This document shows, one piece after another, positions 45,622-56,670 of a DNA stretch of 64,000 nt (position 1 is the first letter of the stretch; each line of letters begins with the position of its first letter). The DNA is from Ustilago trichophora. Its lineage: Eukaryota > Basidiomycota > Ustilaginomycetes > Ustilaginales > Ustilaginaceae. The position numbers and the translations under genes are program-made. The notes below the pieces were generated by a model, which worked only from the letters and a program-made list of their open reading frames with translations, did not search any database and was not told the DNA's origin. The stretch is from positions 620,001 through 684,000 of the forward strand of contig OOIN01000010.1 of NCBI GenBank assembly GCA_900323505.1, in the 5' to 3' direction.

Positions 45622-47160
45622 GTATGCGCTGCCAAACACAAGAAAGCCAAATAAAAGAGAGAATGTCAGTCAAGCAGGTCCGAGATAAAGTCGTGGGTGC
45701 TTAACCGCAGATACGCGGATCTAGCGCACAAGAGGCTGTTATCTGTGACGCGAGTCTCGAATTGACGTCGCCATAGTGAGTCGTTGTCTACGCTCTGCAG
45801 AAACGGAATCGGAGGCAATAGCGTATTCGCTCTATACTCACTTTGCGCTCATTATGAAGAATGCAAACTCTTGCGCGAGTGGCTCGAAATGTAGTGATCG
45901 CTATCGATACGAGTAGGTCTGATGGCAGTTTGGAAACGCTTTTCCGGTTCGTTGAATGCCAGTCGGGTTGAATCCTCTTGAATCAATAACAGTTTCGGGG
46001 AAAGATGTCTGTGGCGACGTCGGCAACGATGATATCCGTGGTGAAGGCTGCCAAGATTGAATCTGACACGCAAGCTAACGATGCAATGAAAGATTGGTGA
46101 AGATAAGGGAAGCTACAGACTCGTGATGTTGACGAAGGAGGCGGAGGACGTAGCGTTGTTGTCCGTGATGTGATGATGGGAAGGAATCCGGATGGCGCGG
46201 TGGATGAGTGATGGTCAAGAGACGAGACGTCCGATGAGAAGATGACGATGATTAAGTGGTAGGAAGAGATGAAGGCGAACAAGTGGGATCCGGAGAAGCA
46301 GACGGGAAGGATGTTGGACCTAGATGTAGCAAAACTGTGTCTGGGGCCAGGCGGAGGATCAGGGGGAGCGTGGCGAGAGGCGAGGCGAGGCGAGGCGAGG
46401 CAAAGGCGAGAGCTAGGCGAAGTGAAGCAGCCAGACATACAGGCAGGATGAGCAGTCGCTCTGTCCGGCTGAGGATTGAGTTTGTACTGTATATGAGAAG
46501 CCAGTTGAACGGTGACGTTGAGGGCGAGACAGGTTTGAGGCAGCAATGAGATCTGGAAACGGGCTAACGAAGCATGGCCAGAGGGAAAGAGAGAGCGAGA
46601 GAACGACAAGTCACGGCCTCTTCCCTCTTGTCGGAGTACAGATAGACAGGCGGGCGGGCGGACTAACGAAGAACAGAGAGCAGGCCCCAGCATGCTGAGA
46701 GTGCAAAGCCAGATGACAGGTCGTAGGCGAGGCAGATCGCAGCAGCTGTCTGGCAGGAAAAAAAACCCGTCAGGGCGTAGTCGTTTCTCTCTGGAAGTAC
46801 AGTACAATACAAAGCTATTTTTTCTTGTCGTTCACACCGGCAGAACGCAGCGTGGTTGGTGATGTGCATCGCTGTGCTTTGCAGCTGTGGATGATGCTTG
46901 CATATGTGTGCGAGCGCTTTGCTTTGATCGATTGAGCGGGGCAGCTAAGCAGATGCCAAATGCACGAGCAAAGCGGCAGGAGAAGCCCTCACAAGCAGAA
47001 GCCTGCAGCTTGCCAAAAAGTTACAATTCCACTTGAGGCCAAAGGGGGGGGAAATGCACGCCGAACCAAACCAACCAAACGGGCAAACGGCAAAAGCGAG
47101 CTGCCGCACACACATCACGCATGGCAGCAGTTATTAGAGTACATACCACTCAGTCAGTTC
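45622..47160. other. Upstream leader/promoter of the Zn2Cys6 factor
   Basis: Pyrimidine-rich on the minus strand, as expected of a long leader. The minus-strand frame at 45983-46807 is Ser/Pro/Arg/Leu low-complexity and is not accepted as coding. It holds a CGAGG pentamer repeat (46374-46401) and TACTGTA/TACAGTAC copies at about 46483 and 46797-46806. Confidence 0.45.
46374..46401 (+). repeat. (CGAGG)n pentanucleotide repeat
   Basis: Five near-perfect GCGAG/CGAGG units upstream of the Zn2Cys6 factor. Confidence 0.85.
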
Positions 47161-47840
47161 TGAATTCCTCATCATAGGCGTCATTTTTTTTTTTTTTTAA
47201 AAAAATAAAAAACGGACGGTCGGTCAATCACCGTGCATGGCAGAGCCGCTACGTTGTTTCATTCGGCCCTCTGAATCCTCTGAGTGCAGTCAGCACAGTT
47301 ACGCGTTGCTGCGCCCTGTGGTCTCCAACAGAAGGCCGCCTTCCATTTTTCATTCTTCTGTCTATGTTGTCTTCCAGTTCGGTCCTCCATTAGAAGATAA
47401 AGGGGAAATTTGATTCCTTTAATGATGCAAGAAGTGATCTGCGTTGAAGCCAAAGTCAGAAAATCGAGCTCCATTTTTTTAAAATAAAAAAAGTTGGAGT
47501 CCGCAACTACCATGAGACCCTTCCGGTCCGTATCGTAGCGTGCCTTCGTACAGTACGTGCTGAGCAAAGGCATGATTTTTCGCTGTGAAACCAACGACGG
47601 GGAAAATAATTTTTTCTTTAAAGAAAAGGGCCAAACTCGCTGATCTCACACACCGAAAAAAAAAGAGAGTGCCGCAGGGTCAGGGCTTGGTTCGCAGTGG
47701 ACACGGCGTGGGCGAAGAGACTCAAACCAAACAACAAAAAGACAAAAGTTTAAACAAAAAAAAAAGTGTAAAACATATGATTTTTCTCCAAAAAAGGGGC
47801 GACTCAGACTCCAAAAAAAAAGGAAAGATGTGACTGAGAT
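47161..47840. other. Cluster of AT tracts in gene-poor block
   Basis: In under 700 bp there are a T15-A7 junction (47184-47205), a T7-A4-T-A7 junction near 47476-47494, TTTTTTCTTTAAAGAAAA near 47610, and A-runs near 47656, 47757 and 47812. Tract junctions of this kind exclude nucleosomes and occur at promoters and replication origins. No gene seen. Confidence 0.5.
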
Positions 47841-50800
47841 TGGCAAGACAAGAGGATACGCGTGTTCAACAAGGCAAGCCAGATCGATGTGATCTGTTTT
47901 TGGGACCTCGGCTAGCCGACTCCGCAGATGGGGCGTCAGTGTATGTGTGTGTGTGAGGGTATGAGACCTATTTGCAGTCACAGCACACCCCTGGTCTGGT
48001 GTGGGTTTGCCTTGCTTTTCCACAAATTCAACCACCGACACACTCGATGATGTCCTTTGTTTGAATTCCGCCGTGAGCCATCTCCAAGTTCCGCTCGGCC
48101 TGCCATCACAGTACAATTTAGACGAATCGCTTCTTCTCATCATGCTGAAAATGCAGCCTGTCCTATCACGTCCTTTGAGATCTGATTGCGTCGTTGTCGG
48201 CGAAGGCCTGTCATTGACATGTTGGAGCGTGTTCGACTAGCTTTTCACAATCTAGCGAAAAAGACCAAGAGCTCGTGAAGAATGGTTACAGTTCCGATGG
48301 AAAGGAAAGATGTACGCGTGAAGCCCCACCCTTCAAACCGACCTCTTTGACCGCCGCTGCCCACTTCCAAGCTACGGGCTGCGTTCCATGGAAGGGTCGC
48401 TGCTCCTCTTTTTCTTTTTTCTTGGCCCGCCCTTGGGCTAGCCGCTAGTGCTGTGATGTTCCAGGTCCATGCCCAGGTTGCGGAAGAGAGCGGTTCAATG
48501 CCTATGGCTTCGAGTCGTCGATGGTGTGTTCTACTTGACCGGTCAAAACAAGAGAAGAATTGAACCGACTGCGGGGATCAGAACGGTTTGTTTGCTTGGA
48601 CCAGAGAAAAGCGTTTCCACTGGAAGCCTTGGATCCACAGACCTTAGCCTCTTCGGACTGAGACCGCACCTGGCTGTACTGCTGCACCGCCAGACGCGGT
48701 TCAGCTTATCGGCACTTCGAAACAAAAATCACTGGTTCGATGATGATCAGCTGGCCTGTATTTGAAGCTCTGCCGTCAACGTGATCAGTTGAGCAGAGAA
48801 GATGCTGTCGAGTGACGCATGCTTTTCGAACAGGTCAACGGTAGATTCGCAAAAGATAGCAGCCAGCACAGACTTGAGGTGGTGTGTATTTGTGTGTGTT
48901 TTCGAATAATGGCCTTGCGAAAGTTACTGTAGGATAAAAAAGAGCTGCTTTTTTGGCTCACATGCACATGCATGCAAGATCGGTGGCAAAGACATGCCCT
49001 CAGGACCAGATGCATCGCGGCTTTCTTTTAGAAAAAAAAGCAAATTGGTTTCACGTTGCTCTGACCCTTCTCGTCACTGCGACCAGAGATTAAAAGACGG
49101 CTGCTGGTGACCTCGAGGAGAGGATTAGACAGCAACCTGACGAGGCGCGAGGTCACTGTAAGGAATCCAGTATCCCAACCGAATCTTCTAGGACGAGAAC
49201 ATCTCTTCTCCGACGGGGAGGTCCCTACGTGCTTGTGCTCTCTTGACAGCGGCTAGCAATTCAACTCCGTCGAGACCAAGAATCAGAATCGGATGACAAG
49301 GGGTAGGAGTTGCAAAATGGATCCTAATTGAGAGCCAAGGAGCAGTGATGCTGTCCACCTACTCCCCAAAGGCCGCGGTTGGGCGTTGGCGCCCAATTCT
49401 CTGACTTTTCTAACACCGATCCACGACGTTCAAGGTCCGCCGCATGCTCCAGTTTTCATCGCTATGCATTGTGCTGATGGCAACGTTCCGTGACATGATT
49501 ATCTATGTGTGTTCGTTCTGTGCTCACACAAACGTTCGACTTTCTCCATTCTCCATGCGTTCGGATGTGAACGGTTTACGTTCGGGATTGTTGTGTGCGA
49601 GCGTTGTAGATGTGAATTGTTATGTCAACGAGGTTCGGATGCCTGTAAAAACCTTCTCTCTTAGCAAAGCACTGCAGCGTGGCGCGACGCCGCAGCATCA
49701 TCACTGGGTATGGCGGAAGAGGGGTGAAGGACTGGGAGGCTTTTTCAACAGAAAACGGTCTGCATCGAGGGCTTTTGCTTGCTTGCTTGCCTACCAGCTG
49801 TGTAATAAACGGAGGGTCAGGCGACCAAAGAGAACACAATGTACAGTAGTGATCCATTTTCAGCGTGGGGTTGGGTGCACTAGTCACAAAACCAAAGCTG
49901 CCCTTCTCGAACAAATCGATGGTCCTCTCGACCTGAAATTTTTTAACAAATAACCATGAAGAGAAAAATAAATGAATTCAAAATCCTCTTCAGTGAAAAA
50001 GCATCGGCGGCTTGATCAGCCAAAACTGTAAAATGGCGAATGGTTGTTGGTTTCAAAAGCCGAATTCATTCGCCCCGCCTGACTTCACCTCACACACACG
50101 CACTTTTTTTTTTTTTTTTTTTTAACTCCTCACTTTTGGTATTTGTCGCCCTTTTTCGGTTTTCTTCACTGTTTGAACGACAATTGGTCGGAGTTGAATT
50201 GTGCAAAGCTTGTTGTGTTGCACGCACGCACACACATCAAGCTCCAACAAGGCTCCCGGTCACCTGTTACTGTACCGCTGCCCCCGGCTGCTCACTTTGG
50301 CTGCGGTCGGACCTTCAGATCAGCTCGGCATAGGGCGGTGCTGGTGCTTGGCATCAGAGGTCTGGGACTAGCGTCTTGCCCGGTTTCGATTTAGTCCGAG
50401 GTTCGACCTTTGGCGGTGGAACAAACAATGTCTGCCCGGATTGGCAGATGCAAACGCGAGTCAACTTTGGTGCTGACCAACAGGGACAGGGGCAAGATAG
50501 GTCGGCTGGGTCGACGTATGGATTGATTGAACCCGAAGCCCAAATCGGAGCGTCAAGAGGTGTGATGACCTCGGCGCATGAACTCGCAGGTTCGTCGAAG
50601 CAATGCGCCCCGCTGGCTCCGCTAGCTTTTTCTGCCTGCCACCGACATGTCACGCCCAACTCAGTTCGTGTCACCACATGCGCCACCTTCTATTCAGACA
50701 CATATGCACCAACTCGATGCAATTACTTGCATCACCATGCTAAAGAGACCGGTCTCGCCAAGTCTTGTTGGTGTACTATCGCTGTCGACACTCACTGTTA

Positions 50801-52767
50801 CCGCATGAAGTAGTACACGTAGCTACAGTGGCCGATGTATGGATAATCCGCTGCAGGCTAGAGACAGGCGAGGAGATTGACCAACGGGGCGGCGTCAAGA
50901 GTTCGGCACCCCATCCGAGGGAACACAAAGAATCGCTGCGCTGCCTCACTTCCAATTGCGGCAGGAAACATGCAAGATCCTGCAGAAGAGTACAATTTTT
51001 ATCGTGGCCGCACTGGCGAGACCACTGCAATGAAGCGAGGATCAGGGCCACACCGGATGTTTCTCTTCTTTCAATTAGATCAATGGCGATCTCGATCTCA
51101 CATTTTCGGCTTTGCCGCTTTGCCAGAAACTTCGGCACGGTCGGCAGAGACCGGTCGGAGCAGCGACCGGAGATGGAGCAATGGCGAAAACGCCGTCTTG
51201 TAAATGGTGACTTGCTCGGAAAGGGTTCGTCCGAATGGCGATAGAGAGATGGATTGTAATGATGCTGCTGAGCTGAGGTCGAAGAGGGTGCTCTTAAAGA
51301 ACTCCAAAACGAGAAAGCAGTGAGAAAGGAAGTTGCGGCAAATTTGTGTCATGACGTAATTGCATCTCATCACACGCACGAACACAGTGGAATTGGCATC
51401 GCCCGCATCCCATCTTTTCCCTCCCTGTTACATATCGCTCAACTTTTGCGGGTCACCCTATCGTTGTCTGCGTGCTCAAAGACGGGCAAGTTCGAGTTTA
51501 AATCAGAGACTCCTAACCACAGCATGCCTTATTTTCGAGCAACGAAAGATATGGCATTCAAATTGGAGGGTGACCTTCATCGTCACAAATGACATGGGAG
51601 GCAGAACGGTACGGCGAGTAGAATTGAACCCCGTTGGTCATTGTCGTATAGCGGCAGTACACTTCAGCCAATCACGGGTGAGGCCGCAATCATGGATCCA
51701 CGACAACGAGCGAATGTTTGGTCTAGATTGCCGAACCACGTCGTCGCTCGCACGTCCTCACCGCGAGGCTCGGCAATTTGAATCTTTCTCCTCTCTTTCT
51801 CTCTCACACACATCTTGCCCTTCTCCATTTTCATGCTGCTGATGATGGTGCGTGGATTGGTTTTCCGGAACGGATCGTAGCATAGGCGAGATCCAAATTT
51901 GACGCTAGTACGGGCCGACAGAAAAGTGGGGGAGGCTAAAGGGGCAAGCGAGGTGAGCTGCGTGGCTTTTCTGTCTTGGTGGTGACTTTGAAAACCAGCA
52001 GTAGCGCAGCAAGAGAGAAACGATCTGATCTGAAAGAACAGATGAAACCTTTTGCGCTGCTGTGGAGCCAACTCCTCGCCTACAACGGCAGAGTGTATAT
52101 CCGTGCACAACATTGCAATGACCAGAGCGGCGGCACCAAGAACGAGAGTCAATTCGCCTGGCTAGCGATGTTGTTGTGTCGAGCTGTCGTGGCAGGCAGG
52201 CGAGCCCCGGAGTGCCAGATCGATGGCTCACATCTCAAGCTCGCCTAGATAGTGCGTCGCTACCTGCTTATTCGCTCTTGAAGCTAAGCGTCGTTGCTAT
52301 GCTCTTCATTTGACATCTTCCTTCCAAAGCTCGTTCTCACATGGTTGAGTCGATCAGCGCTGCTATGATTTCGGTGGGGCTGACGAACGTCGGTGTCTGT
52401 ATGATCTTCCTATTCAGCTCGACAAGCGGTGACGGGCTGAAGGAGAACAACGGTTATCCATTGGCTGGGTGGTGTGAACCACATCTACTCGGCCAATTAC
52501 TCAGCACCATCGCTTAATTATTTCCAATTTCTGTTTGCACTTCATGAAAAAGACTTCCATCAAAGCCTTGATCCAGGTTCGTAATGATGCTAAGTATTTC
52601 ACCCAATTCCCTGCAAAGAAACCTATGCGGCGGCAGAACGACCGACGGGGACAAATATCGGCGTGGGCAAGATGGGCGCCGTTTCAGCCTTGTCCACTCG
52701 CATGATTGCTTCCGCAGCTTAGACTGATTAGAGCACGGATGAGGTGTTGAAGGGTGAATCTCAGCTA

Positions 52768-52837
52768 CACTGTACAGTACTGACTGTGGTAGCCGCCTTG
52801 AGTCGGATCGGACTCCGTTGGGGTGTACTGTACAGTG
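52768..52837. repeat. 70 bp nested inverted-repeat element
   Basis: Outer arms are a perfect 13 bp inverted repeat, CACTGTACAGTAC (52768-52780) and GTACTGTACAGTG (52825-52837). The 44 bp spacer contains a second inverted repeat, GAGTC (52800-52804) and GACTC (52811-52815). No matching target-site duplication is visible next to the arms. Confidence 0.7.
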
Positions 52838-55727
52838 GAGCGCTTCTGCAGCTGCACTGCGCCACAAGAAGCTGCAGCAAACCAATGCAACGGACGACTC
52901 AATTGGGATACAGAACATTCACAACACAAGCAGTACAGTACCGATGCGTCGGCGGACGTTGGAGGTTCCGCAAAAACATTGCGTAGCGCACAGCGCACGA
53001 GCAGCACCTAAGCAGAGACGCGTAGAAATGGCCTGATCAGAGGTGGCCAGTCAGCTCAAAATGTTCCCATGCACGCAAAGAGATGCTTTGTTTTAGTCTG
53101 CGTCCTCTTTTTCAACCAGAAGAGCATGTGGTTCGGTGTTCGAGCTAGCGAAAAGTGGTGCAGCGGAAAAAGACAGAGAGGTGTTTCACCAGTAGCTGGC
53201 GGGCAGGGCGCAATGTGGTGGAAGTTCAAAGCAAAGTGCCCCCGTGATGCAGAAGCTCTCTCTATCTCTCTCTCACACACACATCCCCTCTTTCTCAGAG
53301 GCATGCGGCCAGCCAAACAAGCCAGCGGCCCATTTCATGCATTTTTGAGGTTAGATGGCAGCCGCGGTTGCTAAATCAATACAGTACCAGTGCCCTCCTT
53401 GCGTGAAGAAGACTAAAAATACAAAGTTGCATGGTCGAATTTCCAAATCGAAAGGAGGGTTCGGTGCCGAGGAAGAAAAGGCTACCAACATGTTAAGTGC
53501 ATGAGATGCAACATGCTGGATCTGTTTGACAGCTGTCGTCTTGCGTTGTTGCAGCGACGCCAGAGATCACATCTCATTGGGCTGCTCTCTCAAGTGATGG
53601 CTCTTGAGATCGGAATACGGAGTCAATGCTGAGATCATGGTGGCTGCATCCTGCTTCGATTTCGATTCCTTCGCATGGTGGAAGATCATGGTCGATTAGA
53701 GGTGGCCTTCCACAGCAACGTCTACTAAGAACAGAGACACCGGTGTTGCCACGGTTGCAGATGGCTTTGTCTGCAGCATACTTCGACATAGTTCCGTGCG
53801 TCTCACAAATTGTATACAGCAGGTCTTTTTTAGCTCCTGTCGGTCCCATGTGCCAGAAGCGGAGGAAGAGCTTCACAAAATGAGGTCTGCGTCTTGGCTT
53901 GCCCCCGTTCTCACGGCTTCGGGTCTAGCTTAGGAGTTACTCTGCAGGGTGGTAAGCTGAGAGAAAGCCTCCTATGTAACCAGGTCAGAGGTACCTCTCA
54001 GTCGGGCCGTTTCACAGAATACCGAGCCACATGAAGATTCAGCGACGACCGTTATGGCCAGGATCATATACACAGGCTTGAGCTCACTTATGGCAGAGTT
54101 GTATCGATCGACCGTCGAAATGGTGGTATCTTTAGCTGGCTGAAAAGTCTACCGTAACGTTATTCCTGGTATTTGCCGGCATTGAACACGGCAGCAACCT
54201 GCACTAAAGAAGCTTCGACAAAGATTTGGACGAAAGTGTGTAACGGAGGTGGGAGCATCTGCATGCTACAAACAATGCCCGATTGACAACGGGGTGGGGG
54301 ATTAGATTGCCCAAAGTGAGCACGCCATGCGATCAGGTTGTCATTGGCGGGCGATCTTCCTGACGACAGTACTTCGCCAAGAATTCGGTGGTCAGGAGGG
54401 TCAGGTGATTCCGTGTTGAGTATCAGGGGTACATAACAACTTCGTGTTCCCTGACAGTTGACGAAAGCGACAGGGGCCTATGTGGCTTCAGCTCGGAAGA
54501 AATGCGATTGTCGTCTCGAGGACACAGTTGCGGTGCTCAGATCAATTCACCGGAGCCCTTCCTCCAAAGCCCCGTGCGAAGGATGTTGTAGCGCCTGTCG
54601 CACGTTGCTGCGACAAGCCTTGAAGGGAGCATGGAACACCATTTCCGGGAATCTTCACCGAGACCATAGCATGCCGTTTCCTTGCCTTTGACAGTCGATG
54701 GTTGGCCATCATCTCGTCCTCCCTGCATTCTAGATACCGATACGCCTTGTACTTTACCGGCTAGCTCGATGCCCACACAGTACGAGAATAGCAACAATGC
54801 GTTTCAATTCACCTCTGCCAACATTGTCCCTATAATTCAGCCATTGGTGGGTGCAGTTCACAATATATCTTGGGCGACCCACCAGGGCCCAGCCTGGCCG
54901 AGTGTGCAGAGCACTGATGTCGATGTGGAGACGCTCTCACTACTCGCAGCAGTTGGCGCATTGCTGCAGCTGCTCGCTTCACTCACCCAAAGATATTGAT
55001 TGTCGACCGTGGGGACTCTGTACATGATCGTACTCGGCTGAAGACACCCGGTGACTTGGATAAGTGTCGCATTGCCTCAAGAAATTGCAGGTACGTTCCT
55101 ACAACTCTCTAGTGGGAAGAAAAGCCAAGTTTCTCTATGCATCCGGTCTCGGTGACCCTGTCCGGAACATAGTGGGAGTTCGGTGATGTACTTCACAGGC
55201 GATTTTGTCCTGAGACGAGTAAAGCCCAGAGCCTGTGAAACACGACAGCGGCAAGGCAGTCGAGCTTCGCTTGCTGTCACAGGCCCAATCTGATTGTTTT
55301 GTGCTCTTGTCTCGTCGTTTCTCACGAACGAAATCCTGCCTTCCGCCCACCATCTCGCACAAGACCTGAGGTCTTGGCAGTTGCCACATCCACCTAATTA
55401 ACGCGCCTAAATTGACTACTGTATATCCTATTCTTCCGAAGGACGAATGCCAAGATCGAACCTTCACTTTCATGTGGCGGGTGCAGTTGCAGGAACTCAA
55501 TGCAATGGTGGGCGGATGGATGGATGGGGATTAGGCTTGGCGTGAACGTTGATGCATGAAGAGAAAAAAATAGTGTGGGCCTATGGTGATTTGGTGGTTT
55601 GATGAGGTTTGGACCTCAGCTGAAACGCCGTGGATGAAGTAGTGGTGCTTCTTTGAGTGCGGCTTTTTCGCTCTTGTGACCAGTCAGGGCAGAGCAAAGG
55701 CTTACTCCATGATAGCGGTCGGAGAAG

Positions 55728-55736
55728 GATAAATAG
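55728..55736 (+). promoter_or_regulatory. TATA-like box
   Basis: GATAAATAG about 140 bp upstream of the start codon at 55872. Confidence 0.35.
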
Positions 55737-55871
55737 AGCCTACCTTTTCTTGACTCGAAGGGCGATGCCGCATCAGATAGGCTTCTCTCCAGGGGCTCCC
55801 TCGCCAGGTTAAAACTCTGAGTCGTCAAGCATCGCTTTCAACATCAAGTCTCTCACAGAGCCGCCTTCAAG

Positions 55872-56345
55872 ATGCAACTAGCCGGGCTCTCAATCGTTCG
55901 TCCAATGACGGCAGTCCTTCTCTGCGCCGCTTGCCTCGCCCTGAGCGCACCTTTATCCACATCTTCGTTCTCTCGTTCTGCTCGCGTGTTTGCTGCACCC
56001 GAATCTGCGGCTAGACCCGTCATTGAAGCGTTTGTTGCCGACGCTGGCTCTCATTGGAAGGTGGAGCCACGCACCGTCCCATCATTTTTCGTTCCAGTCC
56101 AGCTCAGGCCCCGAAACCCTGAAACAAAATTCATCAAAATCAAGAAGATCGCTGACAATGGCATCCATTTCGAAAACAGAGATTCCACGTTTCGATTGGT
56201 TCGTTTTGGAGACAGCGATGACCAAGTCTTTCTCGTTGGCCCTCGATCGGCTGAGAGGTTTACGGGTCTGACGCCGGAGCAGCGGCAAGAGATTTGGGTC
56301 ACGCGTGTGCCTGCTACCCACGATGTCAGATGGAATGGCAGATAG
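55872..56345 (+). CDS. Small candidate secreted protein, unknown function
   Basis: 157 residues, one exon, start codon in AAGATG. Residues 11-27 (PMTAVLLCAACLALSAP) form a hydrophobic core after Arg10, with a possible cleavage near residue 26. The remaining 130 residues have no cysteine; they read as a small compact domain with beta-like stretches (SFFVPVQLRPRNPETKFIKI, STFRLVRFGDSDDQVFLVG) and end VRWNGR. No family recognised. It stands alone at the edge of the gene-poor block and converges on the SPE-SDH gene. Secretion is inferred from the signal peptide; a host-interaction role would fit a plant pathogen but is not shown by the sequence. Confidence 0.7.
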   Translation: MQLAGLSIVRPMTAVLLCAACLALSAPLSTSSFSRSARVFAAPESAARPVIEAFVADAGSHWKVEPRTVPSFFVPVQLRPRNPETKFIKIKKIADNGIHFENRDSTFRLVRFGDSDDQVFLVGPRSAERFTGLTPEQRQEIWVTRVPATHDVRWNGR

Positions 56346-56670
56346 GAAAGCGCTTCTCGTTGAGGGTCTCCGCAAGCGTTGCGAAGGATTTCTAGATCCG
56401 AGGCCAAACGCATCCAAGCGGCAATCTCAATGATTAGGCATCATTTTAGCATGTTGACCAACTCAAACTCATGTCTGTCGTTCAACTCTCGCTTGCCGCA
56501 AATTACAAGCATCCTCTCATCTCGAATTCATGATAAACACAAACAAAGGAGAGACTGACGCAAACGATGTGTAAAAATTGCCAGACCCCGGCGCCGAGGG
56601 TCGAACACTTTTATGTCGCGAGTACAATACAGGAAAGAGACTTTATGTGTATATAAGAGGGTGTGATTCT
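56346..56670. other. Convergent 3' region
   Basis: 325 bp between the convergent secreted-protein and SPE-SDH genes. Nothing recognised. Confidence 0.5.

Larger units (their letters stand above)
47841..55871. other. 8 kb region without a convincing gene
   Basis: Many short frames on both strands, none with a recognisable domain, consistent composition or plausible splice joining. The longest plus-strand frames (49444-49953, 50376-50813) are unconvincing. It contains a T20 run (50104-50123), several TACAGTAC copies and a nested hairpin at 52768-52837. No tRNA or transposase seen. Confidence 0.45.

Noticed and set aside
45983..46807. 274-codon minus-strand frame upstream of the Zn2Cys6 factor
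   Set aside because: Low-complexity Ser/Pro/Leu/Arg translation of pyrimidine-rich leader sequence, with no joining splice pattern.
49444..49953. 169-codon plus-strand frame with a hydrophobic start
   Set aside because: No domain, irregular composition, no supporting context; kept out for lack of evidence.
50376..50813. 145-codon plus-strand frame in the gene-poor block
   Set aside because: No recognisable motif or coding-like composition.
51621..51630. tRNA B-box-like GGTTCAATTC on the minus strand
   Set aside because: The T-arm does not pair, and D and acceptor stems cannot be formed around it.
52768..52837. Classical MITE with target-site duplication
   Set aside because: The inverted repeat is real, but no flanking duplication is visible, so transposon origin is left open.
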